In this document: one piece after another, positions 55,711 to 64,000 of the stretch
Numbering within the stretch: position 1 is the first letter of the stretch
How the letters are laid out: each line of letters starts with the position of its first letter
NCBI GenBank assembly: GCA_017795085.1
Contig: CP051246.1
Location: 3,350,514-3,414,513, forward strand
Reading direction: 5' to 3'
DNA from: Salegentibacter sp.
GTDB lineage: Bacteria > Bacteroidota > Bacteroidia > Flavobacteriales > Flavobacteriaceae
Length of the DNA stretch: 64,000 bases
The notes under the pieces: generated by a model
What the model was told of the DNA's origin: nothing
Databases searched by the model: none
Seen by the model: the letters and a program-made list of their open reading frames with translations, nothing else
Program-made: the position numbers and the translations under genes

Positions 55711-57933
55711 TTAAAACCAGAACCCTAAGCTAAAAAACCAAATGTTTTCTTTAATTTCCGGAGACCAGGAATATTTTACTTCCAGAGGGCCTAAAATAGT
55801 TTCCATACCATAACCAAGGGCATAACCGGTATAATCAGGCATCGAAAACCAATTTCCGGTAGAATATAACTGATTTTCAACATTGGCAAAATTAGCACTC
55901 AATATCAAGTGATTTTTTCTGAAAAGCTCATAATCAAACTCAATTAAGCTTTTTATATAACTATCACCTGAAATACTAATAAAATCATACCCATAAAAAG
56001 GCACAAAATTATTGATAAGCTTGTTGCCATACCCTCCAAGGAAAAAGTCAAGGCTGTTAGAGCCGTCATTTCCAATTTTAAACCCAGTTTCACTAGAAAT
56101 CCTTGTGGTAAAACGTTTAAACGGACTCACGGCATAGCCCAACTTTCCTTTAGCTATAGAATGTTCTAAGAAATTATTATTATAATCTGAAGAAAATAAA
56201 TAAAGATGAAAATCTCCGTCAAAATACACGCCTTTTGAAGGAAAATATTTATCATCGTAAGAATCAAATTTTAGATAACCGAAGCTGCTGTAAATATTGC
56301 TATTTTCAAATACATTGTCGGGAACATCTGAATTTACTCCAAGGCTTTCTGAAGCCGCTTTTAAATATTTATGCTCTCCGCCCAGGCCAAAAGAAAAAAC
56401 CTGCCGAAACTGAGTTTCAAAATATAATTGATTGGTAAAATCACGATAATCAAGTTCAAACCGGGTACCGGCATCAGAATTTCCATCGGCATTTTCAGTA
56501 GCAAAATCAAAACCCACTACTTTGTCAAATGTATTATAACGGGAACGCAGGCCAATACTCCAGTAAATTCCTTTATCGATATAATAATCAAAATTATACC
56601 TAAAATTGTCCCCGACCACCACATCAAGTGAAGTCACATCATTGGTGAAAAACAAACCTTTTCGGGTAAGATTAACCAAGGCACTGCTTCGGTATAACTC
56701 GTCATAATGAAGACCAAGACGTAAAAAAGTTCTATTCTCACTCTCCTCCAACTGCAAAGCCAGGGTATAATACCGGTCGTCCTCATTGGGAATGAACCGG
56801 TAATTAATACGGTTGAAATTTCCAGTAGCAGAAAGATTATTGATCCCACGATTAAGGTCTTCAAAGGTGAATTTTTCAAAATAATTTAGTCGAAGTTTCC
56901 CCAAAATATAAGAGCGTGGATAATTCTGGTTTCCTTCCAGGGTAAGGGTACTAATCTGAATGCTGTCACGTTGTGGCACCAAAAACGTACTCTCGCGTGG
57001 CTGCTGTCGCTCTGCTATTTTTTTCAAATCGTCAAAACGCTTTCGGGTGGCTACCTCTCCGGAATCTATAATCGCTTCCCCACGATCAAAAGACAAGATA
57101 GAGAAATTTGTAATATCAGGTTTAATGTAGATATCGGTTTTTGGAATTTTTTCCTTCATATCACTTATAGTCCTGAAATTACTTACCTGGGTAAGGATAT
57201 CAAAAACACTTTTTAACTTACTGCGATCCATCAAACTATCCTGCACATCAACTCCAATAATTACCTCGGCACCGCGTTTTCGTAACTCTTCTACGGGATA
57301 ATTATTGGCTACACCCCCATCGGTTAATAAACGTCCCCCTATTTTTACCGGACTAAAAAAAGAAGGAATAGCCCCGCTGGCAGAAACCGCTCGTGGCAAA
57401 GAGCCACTATCTAAAATAACTTCTTCCCCGGTTTCTATATCGGCAGCTACGCAAAAAAAAGGAATAGGTAATTTTTCAAATTTATCTATATTCCCCACGT
57501 GCATAGTTAAACGCGACATCAGGTTATAAATATTTTGCCCTTTAGAAAGCCCGGAAGGAAAGCCTATTTTAAAATTATCAAAAGGCAGGCTAAGTGCATA
57601 TTTCTCATCATCATCTTTCTCATAAAAAGTTTTAGCACTACGTGGAAGATTATCCTGAATTAGGATTTCAAAGTTAGTTTCGTGAAAAACAGAATCTAAT
57701 TCCTGAGCCGAATATCCTGAAGCATACAAGCCCCCAATAATAGCACCCATGCTGCTGCCCCCAATGTAATCTACTCTTATCCCTGCTTCTTCCAGTACTT
57801 TTAATACACCAATATGTGCCAGGCCTTTTGCGCCACCACCGCTTAAAACCACTCCTACTTTAAGGTCTTCCTCCTCCTGGGCATTTGTGAAGAAGAAAAA
57901 AAACATTAACAAAAAAGGAACTATTTTATTCAT
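55711..57933 (-). CDS. patatin-like phospholipase with outer-membrane barrel (PlpD-like)
   Basis: A 740-residue exported protein with a signal peptide (MNKIVPFLLMFFFFFTNAQ). The patatin domain (about 25-330) has the oxyanion loop SGGGAKG (31-37), nucleophile S61 in GGSSMG and D205 in DGGVANNYP. A POTRA-like domain (about 340-400, ISTLTLEGNQNYPRSYI) and a BamA/Omp85-type barrel (about 410-740, last residue Phe) follow. This is the type Vd autotransporter layout, although in Bacteroidota the enzyme domain may stay attached. It probably acts on phospholipids. Confidence 0.93.
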   Translation of the reverse strand: MNKIVPFLLMFFFFFTNAQEEEDLKVGVVLSGGGAKGLAHIGVLKVLEEAGIRVDYIGGSSMGAIIGGLYASGYSAQELDSVFHETNFEILIQDNLPRSAKTFYEKDDDEKYALSLPFDNFKIGFPSGLSKGQNIYNLMSRLTMHVGNIDKFEKLPIPFFCVAADIETGEEVILDSGSLPRAVSASGAIPSFFSPVKIGGRLLTDGGVANNYPVEELRKRGAEVIIGVDVQDSLMDRSKLKSVFDILTQVSNFRTISDMKEKIPKTDIYIKPDITNFSILSFDRGEAIIDSGEVATRKRFDDLKKIAERQQPRESTFLVPQRDSIQISTLTLEGNQNYPRSYILGKLRLNYFEKFTFEDLNRGINNLSATGNFNRINYRFIPNEDDRYYTLALQLEESENRTFLRLGLHYDELYRSSALVNLTRKGLFFTNDVTSLDVVVGDNFRYNFDYYIDKGIYWSIGLRSRYNTFDKVVGFDFATENADGNSDAGTRFELDYRDFTNQLYFETQFRQVFSFGLGGEHKYLKAASESLGVNSDVPDNVFENSNIYSSFGYLKFDSYDDKYFPSKGVYFDGDFHLYLFSSDYNNNFLEHSIAKGKLGYAVSPFKRFTTRISSETGFKIGNDGSNSLDFFLGGYGNKLINNFVPFYGYDFISISGDSYIKSLIEFDYELFRKNHLILSANFANVENQLYSTGNWFSMPDYTGYALGYGMETILGPLEVKYSWSPEIKENIWFFSLGFWF

Positions 57934-58012
57934 GTTTACAAAAACCTATCATTTGTTGATTTGACTATAGCGGTTGGCATTGACCCTTTTTGCTAGAAGC
58001 CATTATGGATTC

Positions 58013-59812
58013 TCATTGATTTTCCGGATGGTAATAAGCATGTATGATTCCTGCTTTTGAATTTCCTATTATCTCGCTTAATTCTTTTTTACTTGCTTCC
58101 TTAACGCGTTTAACCGACCTAAAATTTTTCAGCAATTCCACAACCGTTTTTTCTCCAATACCGGGAATTTTATCAAGCTCGGTATCCAAGGCGGTTTTGC
58201 TACGTTTATTACGATGAAAAGTAATCCCGAACCGGTGTGCTTCATTTCTCAACTGCTGAATGATTTTAAGTGTTTCTGACTTTTTATCTAGATAAAGCGG
58301 AATGGAATCTTCGGGATAGAAAATCTCTTCCAGTCTTTTCGCAATACCAATTATCGCAATTTTTCCTCGTAAACCCAGGATTTCCAGGGCTTTTACCCCC
58401 GAAGAAAGCTGTCCTTTTCCGCCATCAACAATTATGAGCTGCGGCAGGGATTTCCCCTCATTTAATAAACGGCGGTACCGCCTAAAAACCACTTCTTCCA
58501 TAGAGGCAAAATCGTTAGGCCCTTCTACGGTTTTGATATTAAATTTACGATAATCTTTTTTACTGGGCTTACCATTTTTAAAAACCACGCAAGCCGCCAC
58601 CGGATTACTCCCCTGAATATTGGAATTGTCAAAACATTCAATATGCCTTGGCTCTTGGTTTAAACGTAAATCCTCTTTCATTTGAGCCATCACCCGATTT
58701 ACATGCCGGTCTGGATCTACAATTTTCATTTGTTTAAACCGTTCCTGCCGGTAATATTTCGCATTCCTTGCTGAAAGTTCTACAATTTTTTTCTTATCTC
58801 CCAATTTCGGAATGTTAACTTTTACATCCTCACCGGCATTAACTTTAAAAGGCACGTAAATTTCTTTGGAATTTGAATTAAACCGCTGGCGAATTTCAGT
58901 AATGGCCAATTGCAGCAACTCCTCATCGGTTTCTTCAAGTTTTTTTCGCATTTCAATGGTATGACTGCGAATAATTGCCCCATGGGAGAGTTGCAGGAAA
59001 TTTACATAGCCATAACCTTCATCGCTTACAATTGAAAACACATCCACATTGCTAATTTTTGGATTGACCACCATAGATTTGGACTGGTAATTTTCCAACA
59101 CCTGAATTTTATCTTTTATCCGCTGGGCATCTTCAAACTCCATTTTTTCAGCATGGTCTTTCATTTGTCTGCGAAATTGTTGCAGCGAATCTTTAAAATT
59201 TCCTTTTACAATTTGCCGAATGGCTTCAATATTTTGGTTGTACACTGCTTCAGCCTGTTTACCTTCACAGGGGCCTTTACAATTTCCCAAATGATATTCC
59301 AGGCAAACTTTATATTTTCCGTTTCGTATCTTTTCTTCGGAGAGATCGTAATTACAAGTACGTAATTTATAGAGCCCTTTTATAAGGTCTAGCAGCGTAT
59401 TTACCGTTTTAAAACTGGTAAAAGGCCCGTAATATTCACTGCCATCTTTTATGAGTTTTCGGGTAGGAAAAACCCTGGGAAAGCGTTCGTTTTTGATACA
59501 GATCCACGGGTAGGTTTTATCATCTTTCAGCATCACGTTAAACCGCGGCTGATGTTTTTTAATCAGGTTGTTTTCAAGCAGGAGTGCATCGGTTTCAGAA
59601 GCTACCACGATATGCCGTATTTCGTGAATTTTCTTTACCATCACACCAATACGGTGACTATCATGATGTTTGGTAAAATAAGAAGTTACCCGTTTTTTAA
59701 GGTTTTTAGCCTTACCCACGTAGAGCATTTTCCCATTTTTATCAAAATACTGGTACACCCCGGGGTTTTGGGGCAAGGTTTTTAGCTGAACATCAATTGG
59801 TGCTGCTTTCAT
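58013..59812 (-). CDS. uvrC: excinuclease ABC subunit C
   Basis: Makes both incisions in nucleotide-excision repair. It has 599 residues from the ATG at 59812: the GIY-YIG nuclease (NPGVYQYFDKNGKMLYVGKAKNLKKRV), a Cys cluster (TCNYD...CLEYHLGNCKGPC), a UVR motif near 205 (HAEKMEFEDAQRIKDKI), the RNase H-like C nuclease with IECFDNSNIQGS and VDGGKGQLSSG, and the helix-hairpin-helix LDKIPGIGEKTVVELL. A GTG one codon earlier (59815) is possible. A TAnnTTTG box is 5 nt before the ATG. Confidence 0.97.
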   Translation of the reverse strand: MKAAPIDVQLKTLPQNPGVYQYFDKNGKMLYVGKAKNLKKRVTSYFTKHHDSHRIGVMVKKIHEIRHIVVASETDALLLENNLIKKHQPRFNVMLKDDKTYPWICIKNERFPRVFPTRKLIKDGSEYYGPFTSFKTVNTLLDLIKGLYKLRTCNYDLSEEKIRNGKYKVCLEYHLGNCKGPCEGKQAEAVYNQNIEAIRQIVKGNFKDSLQQFRRQMKDHAEKMEFEDAQRIKDKIQVLENYQSKSMVVNPKISNVDVFSIVSDEGYGYVNFLQLSHGAIIRSHTIEMRKKLEETDEELLQLAITEIRQRFNSNSKEIYVPFKVNAGEDVKVNIPKLGDKKKIVELSARNAKYYRQERFKQMKIVDPDRHVNRVMAQMKEDLRLNQEPRHIECFDNSNIQGSNPVAACVVFKNGKPSKKDYRKFNIKTVEGPNDFASMEEVVFRRYRRLLNEGKSLPQLIIVDGGKGQLSSGVKALEILGLRGKIAIIGIAKRLEEIFYPEDSIPLYLDKKSETLKIIQQLRNEAHRFGITFHRNKRSKTALDTELDKIPGIGEKTVVELLKNFRSVKRVKEASKKELSEIIGNSKAGIIHAYYHPENQ

Positions 59813-59817
59813 CACCC

Positions 59818-59825
59818 CAAAGGTA
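59818..59825 (-). promoter_or_regulatory. uvrC promoter -7 box
   Basis: On the minus strand TACCTTTG, a perfect TAnnTTTG, is separated from the uvrC ATG (59812) by 5 nt (GGGTG). The -33 TTG is not evident. Confidence 0.65.
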
Positions 59826-59964
59826 AAATTTTATTAGCTTATTGAGGGATTAATATAAAAATGCACAAATTGAAAATCTAAAATGGCCTTACTAAAATAT
59901 GAAGTTAGCCTGAAAATTTAAGGTTCAAAATCTAAGATTACTTTCTTACAATTTACATTTAAAA

Positions 59965-60092
59965 ATATGCTTGTCTGGCAAAGCACCTAAAAAAGTAAAT
60001 TAGAACTAAAATTGTCACATCAAACGCAGTCGAGACGTTTTTGTTTAACCTTTCGACTGCGCTAAAATGACAAAAACTAAGCTTAGGTATCT
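59965..60092 (-). repeat. uninterrupted copy B of the approximately 130-bp repeat
   Basis: Its reverse complement matches copy A (43211-43290 joined to 43586-43640) over most of its length, with 28 identical bases at 60025-60052. It fills most of the gap between uvrC and the DUF1080 genes. No coding content is seen. Confidence 0.8.
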
Positions 60093-60102
60093 CGCTATGG
60101 TT

Positions 60103-60696
60103 TTATATTTCCTTTATCACAATGTTTTTCCAAATAACCTTTATTCCCCCTCCATCATGAATTTGAAGGGCAATTTTCCCATTGGCTTCTCCTATTTTTG
60201 TGTCGGTAAAACTCACCATTTCCTTTCCATTAAGCCAGGTAGTAACCTTATCTCCCTCAACACGGATTTTCATTGTATTCCATGCTCCATATTGAAGGAC
60301 TTCTTCCTTATGGGTTTCAGGTTTAACAAGCCAGCCTCTACCATAAGATTCATAAATCCCTCCGGAATGAAGATCGGGGGGAGCAACTTCTACCTGCCAG
60401 CCGGTAATTTTTGTTCCTTCTATTTCCGAACGAAAGAAAACACCACTGTTTCCTTCAGCCTCCTGAAGAAATTCAAGCTCAAGTTCAAAATTCTTATAAT
60501 TCTCTTCTGTGGCCAAATAGCCATATTCTTCATCAGGGCCACTTTCAGCAATCAATAAGCCATCTTCCACATACCACTTTTCAGTGCCGTATATCTGCCA
60601 ACCTTCAAGGTTCTCCCCGTTAAAAAGCTTAGTACCGGAATTACACCCGTATAAACATATCAAGATAAAAAGGGAAAAAATTTTAATTATTTTCAT
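60103..60696 (-). CDS. DUF1080 (3-keto-disaccharide hydrolase family) lipoprotein
   Basis: A 197-residue lipoprotein (LFILICLYGC). The DUF1080 concanavalin-like beta-sandwich has LFNGENLEGWQIYGTEKWYVEDGLL, NFELELEFLQEAEGNSGVFFRSE, AWNTMKIRVEGDKVTTWLNGK and IALQIHDGGGIKVIWKNIVI. Members have been shown to split 3-keto-glycosides. It is the last gene of the operon, 3 nt after a second DUF1080 gene. Confidence 0.92.
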   Translation of the reverse strand: MKIIKIFSLFILICLYGCNSGTKLFNGENLEGWQIYGTEKWYVEDGLLIAESGPDEEYGYLATEENYKNFELELEFLQEAEGNSGVFFRSEIEGTKITGWQVEVAPPDLHSGGIYESYGRGWLVKPETHKEEVLQYGAWNTMKIRVEGDKVTTWLNGKEMVSFTDTKIGEANGKIALQIHDGGGIKVIWKNIVIKEI

Positions 60697-60699
60697 CGC

Positions 60700-61458
60700 C
60701 TATAATTTTTTGATTTTTATTTCCCTGAACCAGGTAAAACTACCGTGATCCTGAAGTCCTATAAGTCCGCTTACTGCTTTTCCATAATCGGGAAAATCTT
60801 TCCATTTCCCCTCATCTTTTCTTTTTTCCCAATCTTTTGACCAGGGTCTAAATGTTACCGTTTTTTTTCTATTAAGCCAATAAGTCACCTTATCTTCAGT
60901 AAACCGTATTTTGGTTGAATTCCATTTCCCTATTTCTTTTAAATCATCTTCATCGTATTTCGGGGCATACATGCCATAATCTCCTCCTATAGATTGCCAG
61001 GGTTCAAGCTTATGTGGGAAATTCTTTTGATCGATAATCTGATATTCGGGAGCGGCAAAATACGGAGCCTCATATTTTTTATCTTCAATAACATGATAAA
61101 AAACCCCGCTATTTCCTTCAGGAGAAATCTTCCACTCCAAATAAAGTTCAAATTCATCAAACTCCTCTGCTTCATAAACAATATCGCCCCCAATATCGCC
61201 ACCTTTCCCGAGGGATTTGAGGGTGTTATTTTCTATTACCCAACCGGCAGGCAAGCCTTCGCCTTCTTTTCCATTATAGGCCCGCCAGCCATCAGCAGAA
61301 GTTCCATCAAAAAGATATTGCCATTCTCTTTCTTGATCAACCTGACTCTCTGTAGTTTCTTCAGCAATATTTCCAGCTGAAGTTTCAGAATTTTTTGTTG
61401 AATTTTTACAGGAAAATAAAATAATAACTGCAAAAAAGCTTAAGACTATTTTTTTCAC
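60700..61458 (-). CDS. DUF1080 (3-keto-disaccharide hydrolase family) lipoprotein
   Basis: A 252-residue lipoprotein (FFAVIILFSCKNS). The domain is complete: LFDGTSADGWRAYNGKEGEG, FELYLEWKISPEGNSGVFYHV, GKWNSTKIRFTEDKVTYWLNRKK and GLIGLQDHGSFTWFREIKIKKL. It differs from its neighbour by a longer central loop (EPWQSIGGDYGMYAP), so the two are probably not redundant. The start is a GTG at 61458. It is followed after 3 nt by the second DUF1080 gene and preceded by the oxidoreductase (122 nt). Confidence 0.92.
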   Translation of the reverse strand: MKKIVLSFFAVIILFSCKNSTKNSETSAGNIAEETTESQVDQEREWQYLFDGTSADGWRAYNGKEGEGLPAGWVIENNTLKSLGKGGDIGGDIVYEAEEFDEFELYLEWKISPEGNSGVFYHVIEDKKYEAPYFAAPEYQIIDQKNFPHKLEPWQSIGGDYGMYAPKYDEDDLKEIGKWNSTKIRFTEDKVTYWLNRKKTVTFRPWSKDWEKRKDEGKWKDFPDYGKAVSGLIGLQDHGSFTWFREIKIKKL

Positions 61459-61580
61459 ACGAATAAATTTAAGTTAAAAATTTGATTATCAGAGTATGTA
61501 AAAAACACGGTAATAAAAGTTACTGTTAAAAAATAACTTCATGTCATTTTGTTATGCGATTACCATGCCTTAATATCCCT

Positions 61581-62924
61581 CTATGAGGGTTTCATTTTTA
61601 CGGGATCCCACTCAATAAATTTATTTTGTCTATAACTATCGTTACACAGCAATGCAGGAGCAGCAGCACGAAATCCAAATACAGGATCTTCTATCACCTT
61701 TCCATTGGTTCTTATGGCGTGAAAAAAGTTAGCAAAATGATCGTAATGCGCTCCTTTATATCCTTTTTCCACCTCATAAAAAGTTTCAGCCGGGGGAAGG
61801 ATTTTTTTACGATTAGATTGAGCAGAAGATTTCCCATCCTTATCTTCTAAATAAGGATCACTATCTACATTCCTGTTTTGTTTTAGCATTACGTCATCCC
61901 AGGTAATATCCATCGAGCCCTTACTACCTACAATCTTTAAAAAAGTACTTCCGCTTGTACCATCAACAAAATTGCAACGTAAAGATAAATTGAATCCCGG
62001 ATGTTGTTCGGTTTCAGGATAATCAAACATACCCAAAAGAACATCGGGTACCTCCCTCCCATCTTTCCAGTATCTCAAACCCCCGGTAGCTGAAATTTTG
62101 TTGGGGCCTAATGAACCTGTAATAAAATGAAGGCTGGAAAACAAGTGTACAAAAAGATCGCCAGACATTCCTGTTCCGTAATCCAGATAATTTCGCCATC
62201 TAAAAAACCGCAGCGCATCAAAATCATGTTTTGTTGTATTGGATATAAATCTTTGCCAGTCTACGGTCTCAGGAGAAGCATCTTCAGGAATAGGATATTG
62301 CCAGGCACCAAAAGGTGAATTACGCGCCCAAAAACCTTCGGCATAATTTATTTCTCCAATGGCTCCTTCTGCTAAAAGTTGTTTTGCTTTTTCATTTCCA
62401 AGGGAAGATAACCCCTGACTCCCAACCATATAAATTTTTCCTGACTTTTTCCAGGCGTTAATAATCTCATGGCCTTCTGCTACTGAATGTACCATGGGTT
62501 TTTCACAATACACATGTTTTCCTGCTTTCAGAGCATCCAGGCTAATTTGTTTATGCCAATGATCCGGAGTACCAATAATCACCGCATCTACCTCATCACG
62601 TTTAAGGATTTCCTTATAATTTTTAGTGAAAAATATATTATTTCCCCAGCGTTCCCTTGATTCTTCAAGCCGACCGTCATAAAGGTCACAAACAGCAAGT
62701 AATTTTACATTTTTGTGTTCCAGGGCAGTTTTAGCATCAGCAGTCCCCATTCCTCCGGCTCCAATTAAGGCTATACCGATTGGACGATCCCAATCCTGAG
62801 GCTTATAATTTCGATAAAGAAATTCCTGTGGTGCGTTTTCAGCTGCAAAAGCAGATGGTAACAGCGTAGCTGTGGCACCGGCAAGACCGAGTTTTTTAAT
62901 GAATAAACGTCTGTTTTTTTTCAT
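61581..62924 (-). CDS. Gfo/Idh/MocA family oxidoreductase with Tat-type signal
   Basis: A 447-residue NAD(P)-dependent dehydrogenase of sugars. The N-terminus NRRLFIKKLGLAGATATLLP is a twin-arginine-type export signal ending near AFAAE. The Rossmann domain has IGIALIGAGGMGTADAK, then CDLYDGR, GTPDHWHKQ and CEKPMVHSVAEGHE (the EKP motif), and the C-terminal substrate domain has the conserved RNYLDYGTGMSGDLFVHL. Periplasmic members oxidise glycosides at C3 with bound cofactor. It sits between SusD and the DUF1080 genes. Confidence 0.92.
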   Translation of the reverse strand: MKKNRRLFIKKLGLAGATATLLPSAFAAENAPQEFLYRNYKPQDWDRPIGIALIGAGGMGTADAKTALEHKNVKLLAVCDLYDGRLEESRERWGNNIFFTKNYKEILKRDEVDAVIIGTPDHWHKQISLDALKAGKHVYCEKPMVHSVAEGHEIINAWKKSGKIYMVGSQGLSSLGNEKAKQLLAEGAIGEINYAEGFWARNSPFGAWQYPIPEDASPETVDWQRFISNTTKHDFDALRFFRWRNYLDYGTGMSGDLFVHLFSSLHFITGSLGPNKISATGGLRYWKDGREVPDVLLGMFDYPETEQHPGFNLSLRCNFVDGTSGSTFLKIVGSKGSMDITWDDVMLKQNRNVDSDPYLEDKDGKSSAQSNRKKILPPAETFYEVEKGYKGAHYDHFANFFHAIRTNGKVIEDPVFGFRAAAPALLCNDSYRQNKFIEWDPVKMKPS

Positions 62925-62971
62925 AAAATATCTTTATTAGGCTTCTAAGAATAAGGCTTTAAAAATAATAA

Positions 62972-63004
62972 AATCCGGACTAAAAGAATTCTTTAGTCCG
63001 GATT
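62972..63004 (-). terminator. terminator after the SusD gene
   Basis: A 13-bp perfect stem, AATCCGGACTAAA / TTTAGTCCGGATT, with a 7-nt loop. On the minus strand it is followed by TTATTATTTTT. It begins 12 nt after the susD-like stop, so the downstream genes need read-through or their own promoter. Confidence 0.85.
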
Positions 63005-63016
63005 AAAATACCCCTA

Positions 63017-64000
63017 TTAGTTATCATAACCCGGGTTTTGCTTCAGTACCGGACCTTCTGCAGTAGTACTCAAATCAATTTGCCGTAGCGGGATTGGAAA
63101 ATAAATATCATTTTGTCCAAAACTACCACCTCTGACATCAGTAGTGATTTGTCCTTCATATTCTACAAAATCATTTATCACCTCCTGTGCAACACCCCAT
63201 CTTACCAGGTCAAAAAACCTGTGGCCTTCCATAGCCAGTTCTACCCGGCGTTCAAACATAATCACCTCCATCGCCTGCTCTTCTGAAGTAAAATAACCAT
63301 CGGGATATCTTGAAATATTATAATTGGCAGCATAATCGTTACTAAATCCTGCCATAGGATCAGTAGGATCGGCATAATCTTTTAACCAATTTTCGGGATT
63401 ATCAGCCATTCTACCGCGAACCCTATTTACATAGCCCAGAGCAGTATCAAAGTTCCCCAATCTGGCTTCTGCTTCTGCAGCCATTAAAAGCACATCAGCA
63501 AATCGAATTACGAGTACATTGATTGCATTACCCGGTGCCCATAAGCTCTGATCTGAAAATTCATCGGCATGATATTGCCAATAAATATGCTTTTTAGGCG
63601 CATAAGGTCCTCCTGAAGACTGTTCTCTAACCCAATCATAGCCAGGGTGGTAACCCCAATCATGATAGGGGAGATCCCTTCGACCTACGGTCCAGTCCAA
63701 GCGTGGATCCAGAGATTGTGTATCCGGGCTAAAGGCTTCATCCGACTGGATTCCCATATCGTTTTTTACAGGATTCTCGTTATAGGTATTCAAATATGGC
63801 AAACCTGAAGACTCATCAGTTCGAAAAGCATTTACCAGGTCCTGGGTAGGTTGATAGAAACCACAACATCTAAAGGGGCTGTTATAGGGATAATTAAGCA
63901 TTAAAGCCTGGTTTGAATTAGCTATGGTATTTGTTCCATCATTTGCCACCATTTGAATTGCAAATACCGATTCTTCGTTATTTTCAAATTCCGCATTAAA
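63017..64000 (-). CDS. RagB/SusD family nutrient-uptake lipoprotein, C-terminal part
   Basis: The frame stays open to the window edge (the first codons read FNAEFENNEESVFAIQM), so only the C-terminal 327 residues are present. Features of the family are VLLMAAEAEARLGNFDTALGYVNRVRGRM, the TPR-like helices, MEVIMFERRVELAMEGHRFFDLVRWG and YFPIPLRQIDL...LKQNPGY at the end. SusD proteins cap a SusC-type TonB receptor and bind glycans; its susC partner should lie just beyond the window on the right. The adjacent genes suggest glycan or glycoside use. Confidence 0.95.
   Translation of the reverse strand, partial: FNAEFENNEESVFAIQMVANDGTNTIANSNQALMLNYPYNSPFRCCGFYQPTQDLVNAFRTDESSGLPYLNTYNENPVKNDMGIQSDEAFSPDTQSLDPRLDWTVGRRDLPYHDWGYHPGYDWVREQSSGGPYAPKKHIYWQYHADEFSDQSLWAPGNAINVLVIRFADVLLMAAEAEARLGNFDTALGYVNRVRGRMADNPENWLKDYADPTDPMAGFSNDYAANYNISRYPDGYFTSEEQAMEVIMFERRVELAMEGHRFFDLVRWGVAQEVINDFVEYEGQITTDVRGGSFGQNDIYFPIPLRQIDLSTTAEGPVLKQNPGYDN

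Noticed and set aside
60067..60558. 163-codon open frame on the plus strand
   Set aside because: It starts in repeat copy B and is antisense to a clear DUF1080 gene.
1..64000. CRISPR array, tRNA or rRNA genes, intact transposase
   Set aside because: No regularly spaced repeats, no cloverleaf or rRNA-like sequence and no DDE/HUH transposase gene was recognised by reading; a tRNAscan or ISfinder run would be decisive.

Overview
The window looks like chromosomal DNA of a member of the Bacteroidota, most probably a marine flavobacterium (Flavobacteriaceae). Evidence: AT-rich sequence; promoters of the Bacteroidota type (TTG, about 20 nt, TAnnTTTG); few Shine-Dalgarno sites; a SusD-type lipoprotein; a five-helix SdhC; families typical of Bacteroidota (DUF2480, DUF3078, DUF3108, choice-of-anchor J). 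The genus is not settled by what I can see. No rRNA, tRNA, CRISPR array, prophage or intact transposase gene was recognised. Most of the window is ordinary core genome; I found no clear new defence or mobile system.

Layout. 0-2.4 kb is a small accessory patch: a cut-off hypothetical gene, a zinc-ribbon protein, a decayed FAD oxidoreductase and a beta-lactamase-fold serine hydrolase flanked by cassette-like inverted ends. 2.4-11.3 kb holds a CBS protein, a membrane M28 peptidase, a Rossmann-fold protein, mfd (minus) and a flavin disulfide reductase. 11.3-17.2 kb is a complete RND efflux operon (adaptor, permease, outer-membrane factor; minus). 17.6-22.4 kb carries a methionine-type aminotransferase and sdhCAB (minus) with a readable promoter and terminator. 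22.7-30.5 kb (plus) has cbpA-cbpM, Xaa-Pro aminopeptidase, a response regulator/histidine kinase pair followed by a Usp-like protein, a small anchored protein and a DUF1275 membrane protein, then an alpha/beta hydrolase. thiL is convergent at 30.5-31.6 kb.

31.8-40.6 kb is a long plus-strand SUF iron-sulfur cluster operon (A-type carrier, sufB, sufC, sufD, sufS, sufE, sufT) with two small lipoprotein genes embedded, then DUF2480 and DUF3078 genes. hflX and a duplicated-domain secreted protein follow. 43.0-44.6 kb is a scar: repeats, a 5'-truncated choice-of-anchor J gene and, on the other strand, the 3' end of a secreted endonuclease gene with a nonsense codon. Then on the minus strand: a small membrane protein, a TonB-dependent receptor, pgi, an M23 peptidase, tryptophan 2,3-dioxygenase, DUF3108, hppD and hmgA (aromatic amino-acid catabolism), a patatin/beta-barrel protein and uvrC. 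The end (60.1-64 kb, minus) is a glycan-use locus: SusD, Gfo/Idh/MocA oxidoreductase and two DUF1080 lipoproteins, resembling the 3-keto-glycoside route.

Cross-cutting observations: a short palindromic repeat (ATCCTGAA-N5-TTCAGGAT) lies between genes and also in frame inside mfd; mfd, hflX and uvrC each have a TAnnTTTG box exactly 5 nt before the start codon, suggesting leaderless mRNAs; a repeat of about 130 bp occurs in opposite orientations at 43.2 and 60.0 kb, the first copy split by about 300 bp.
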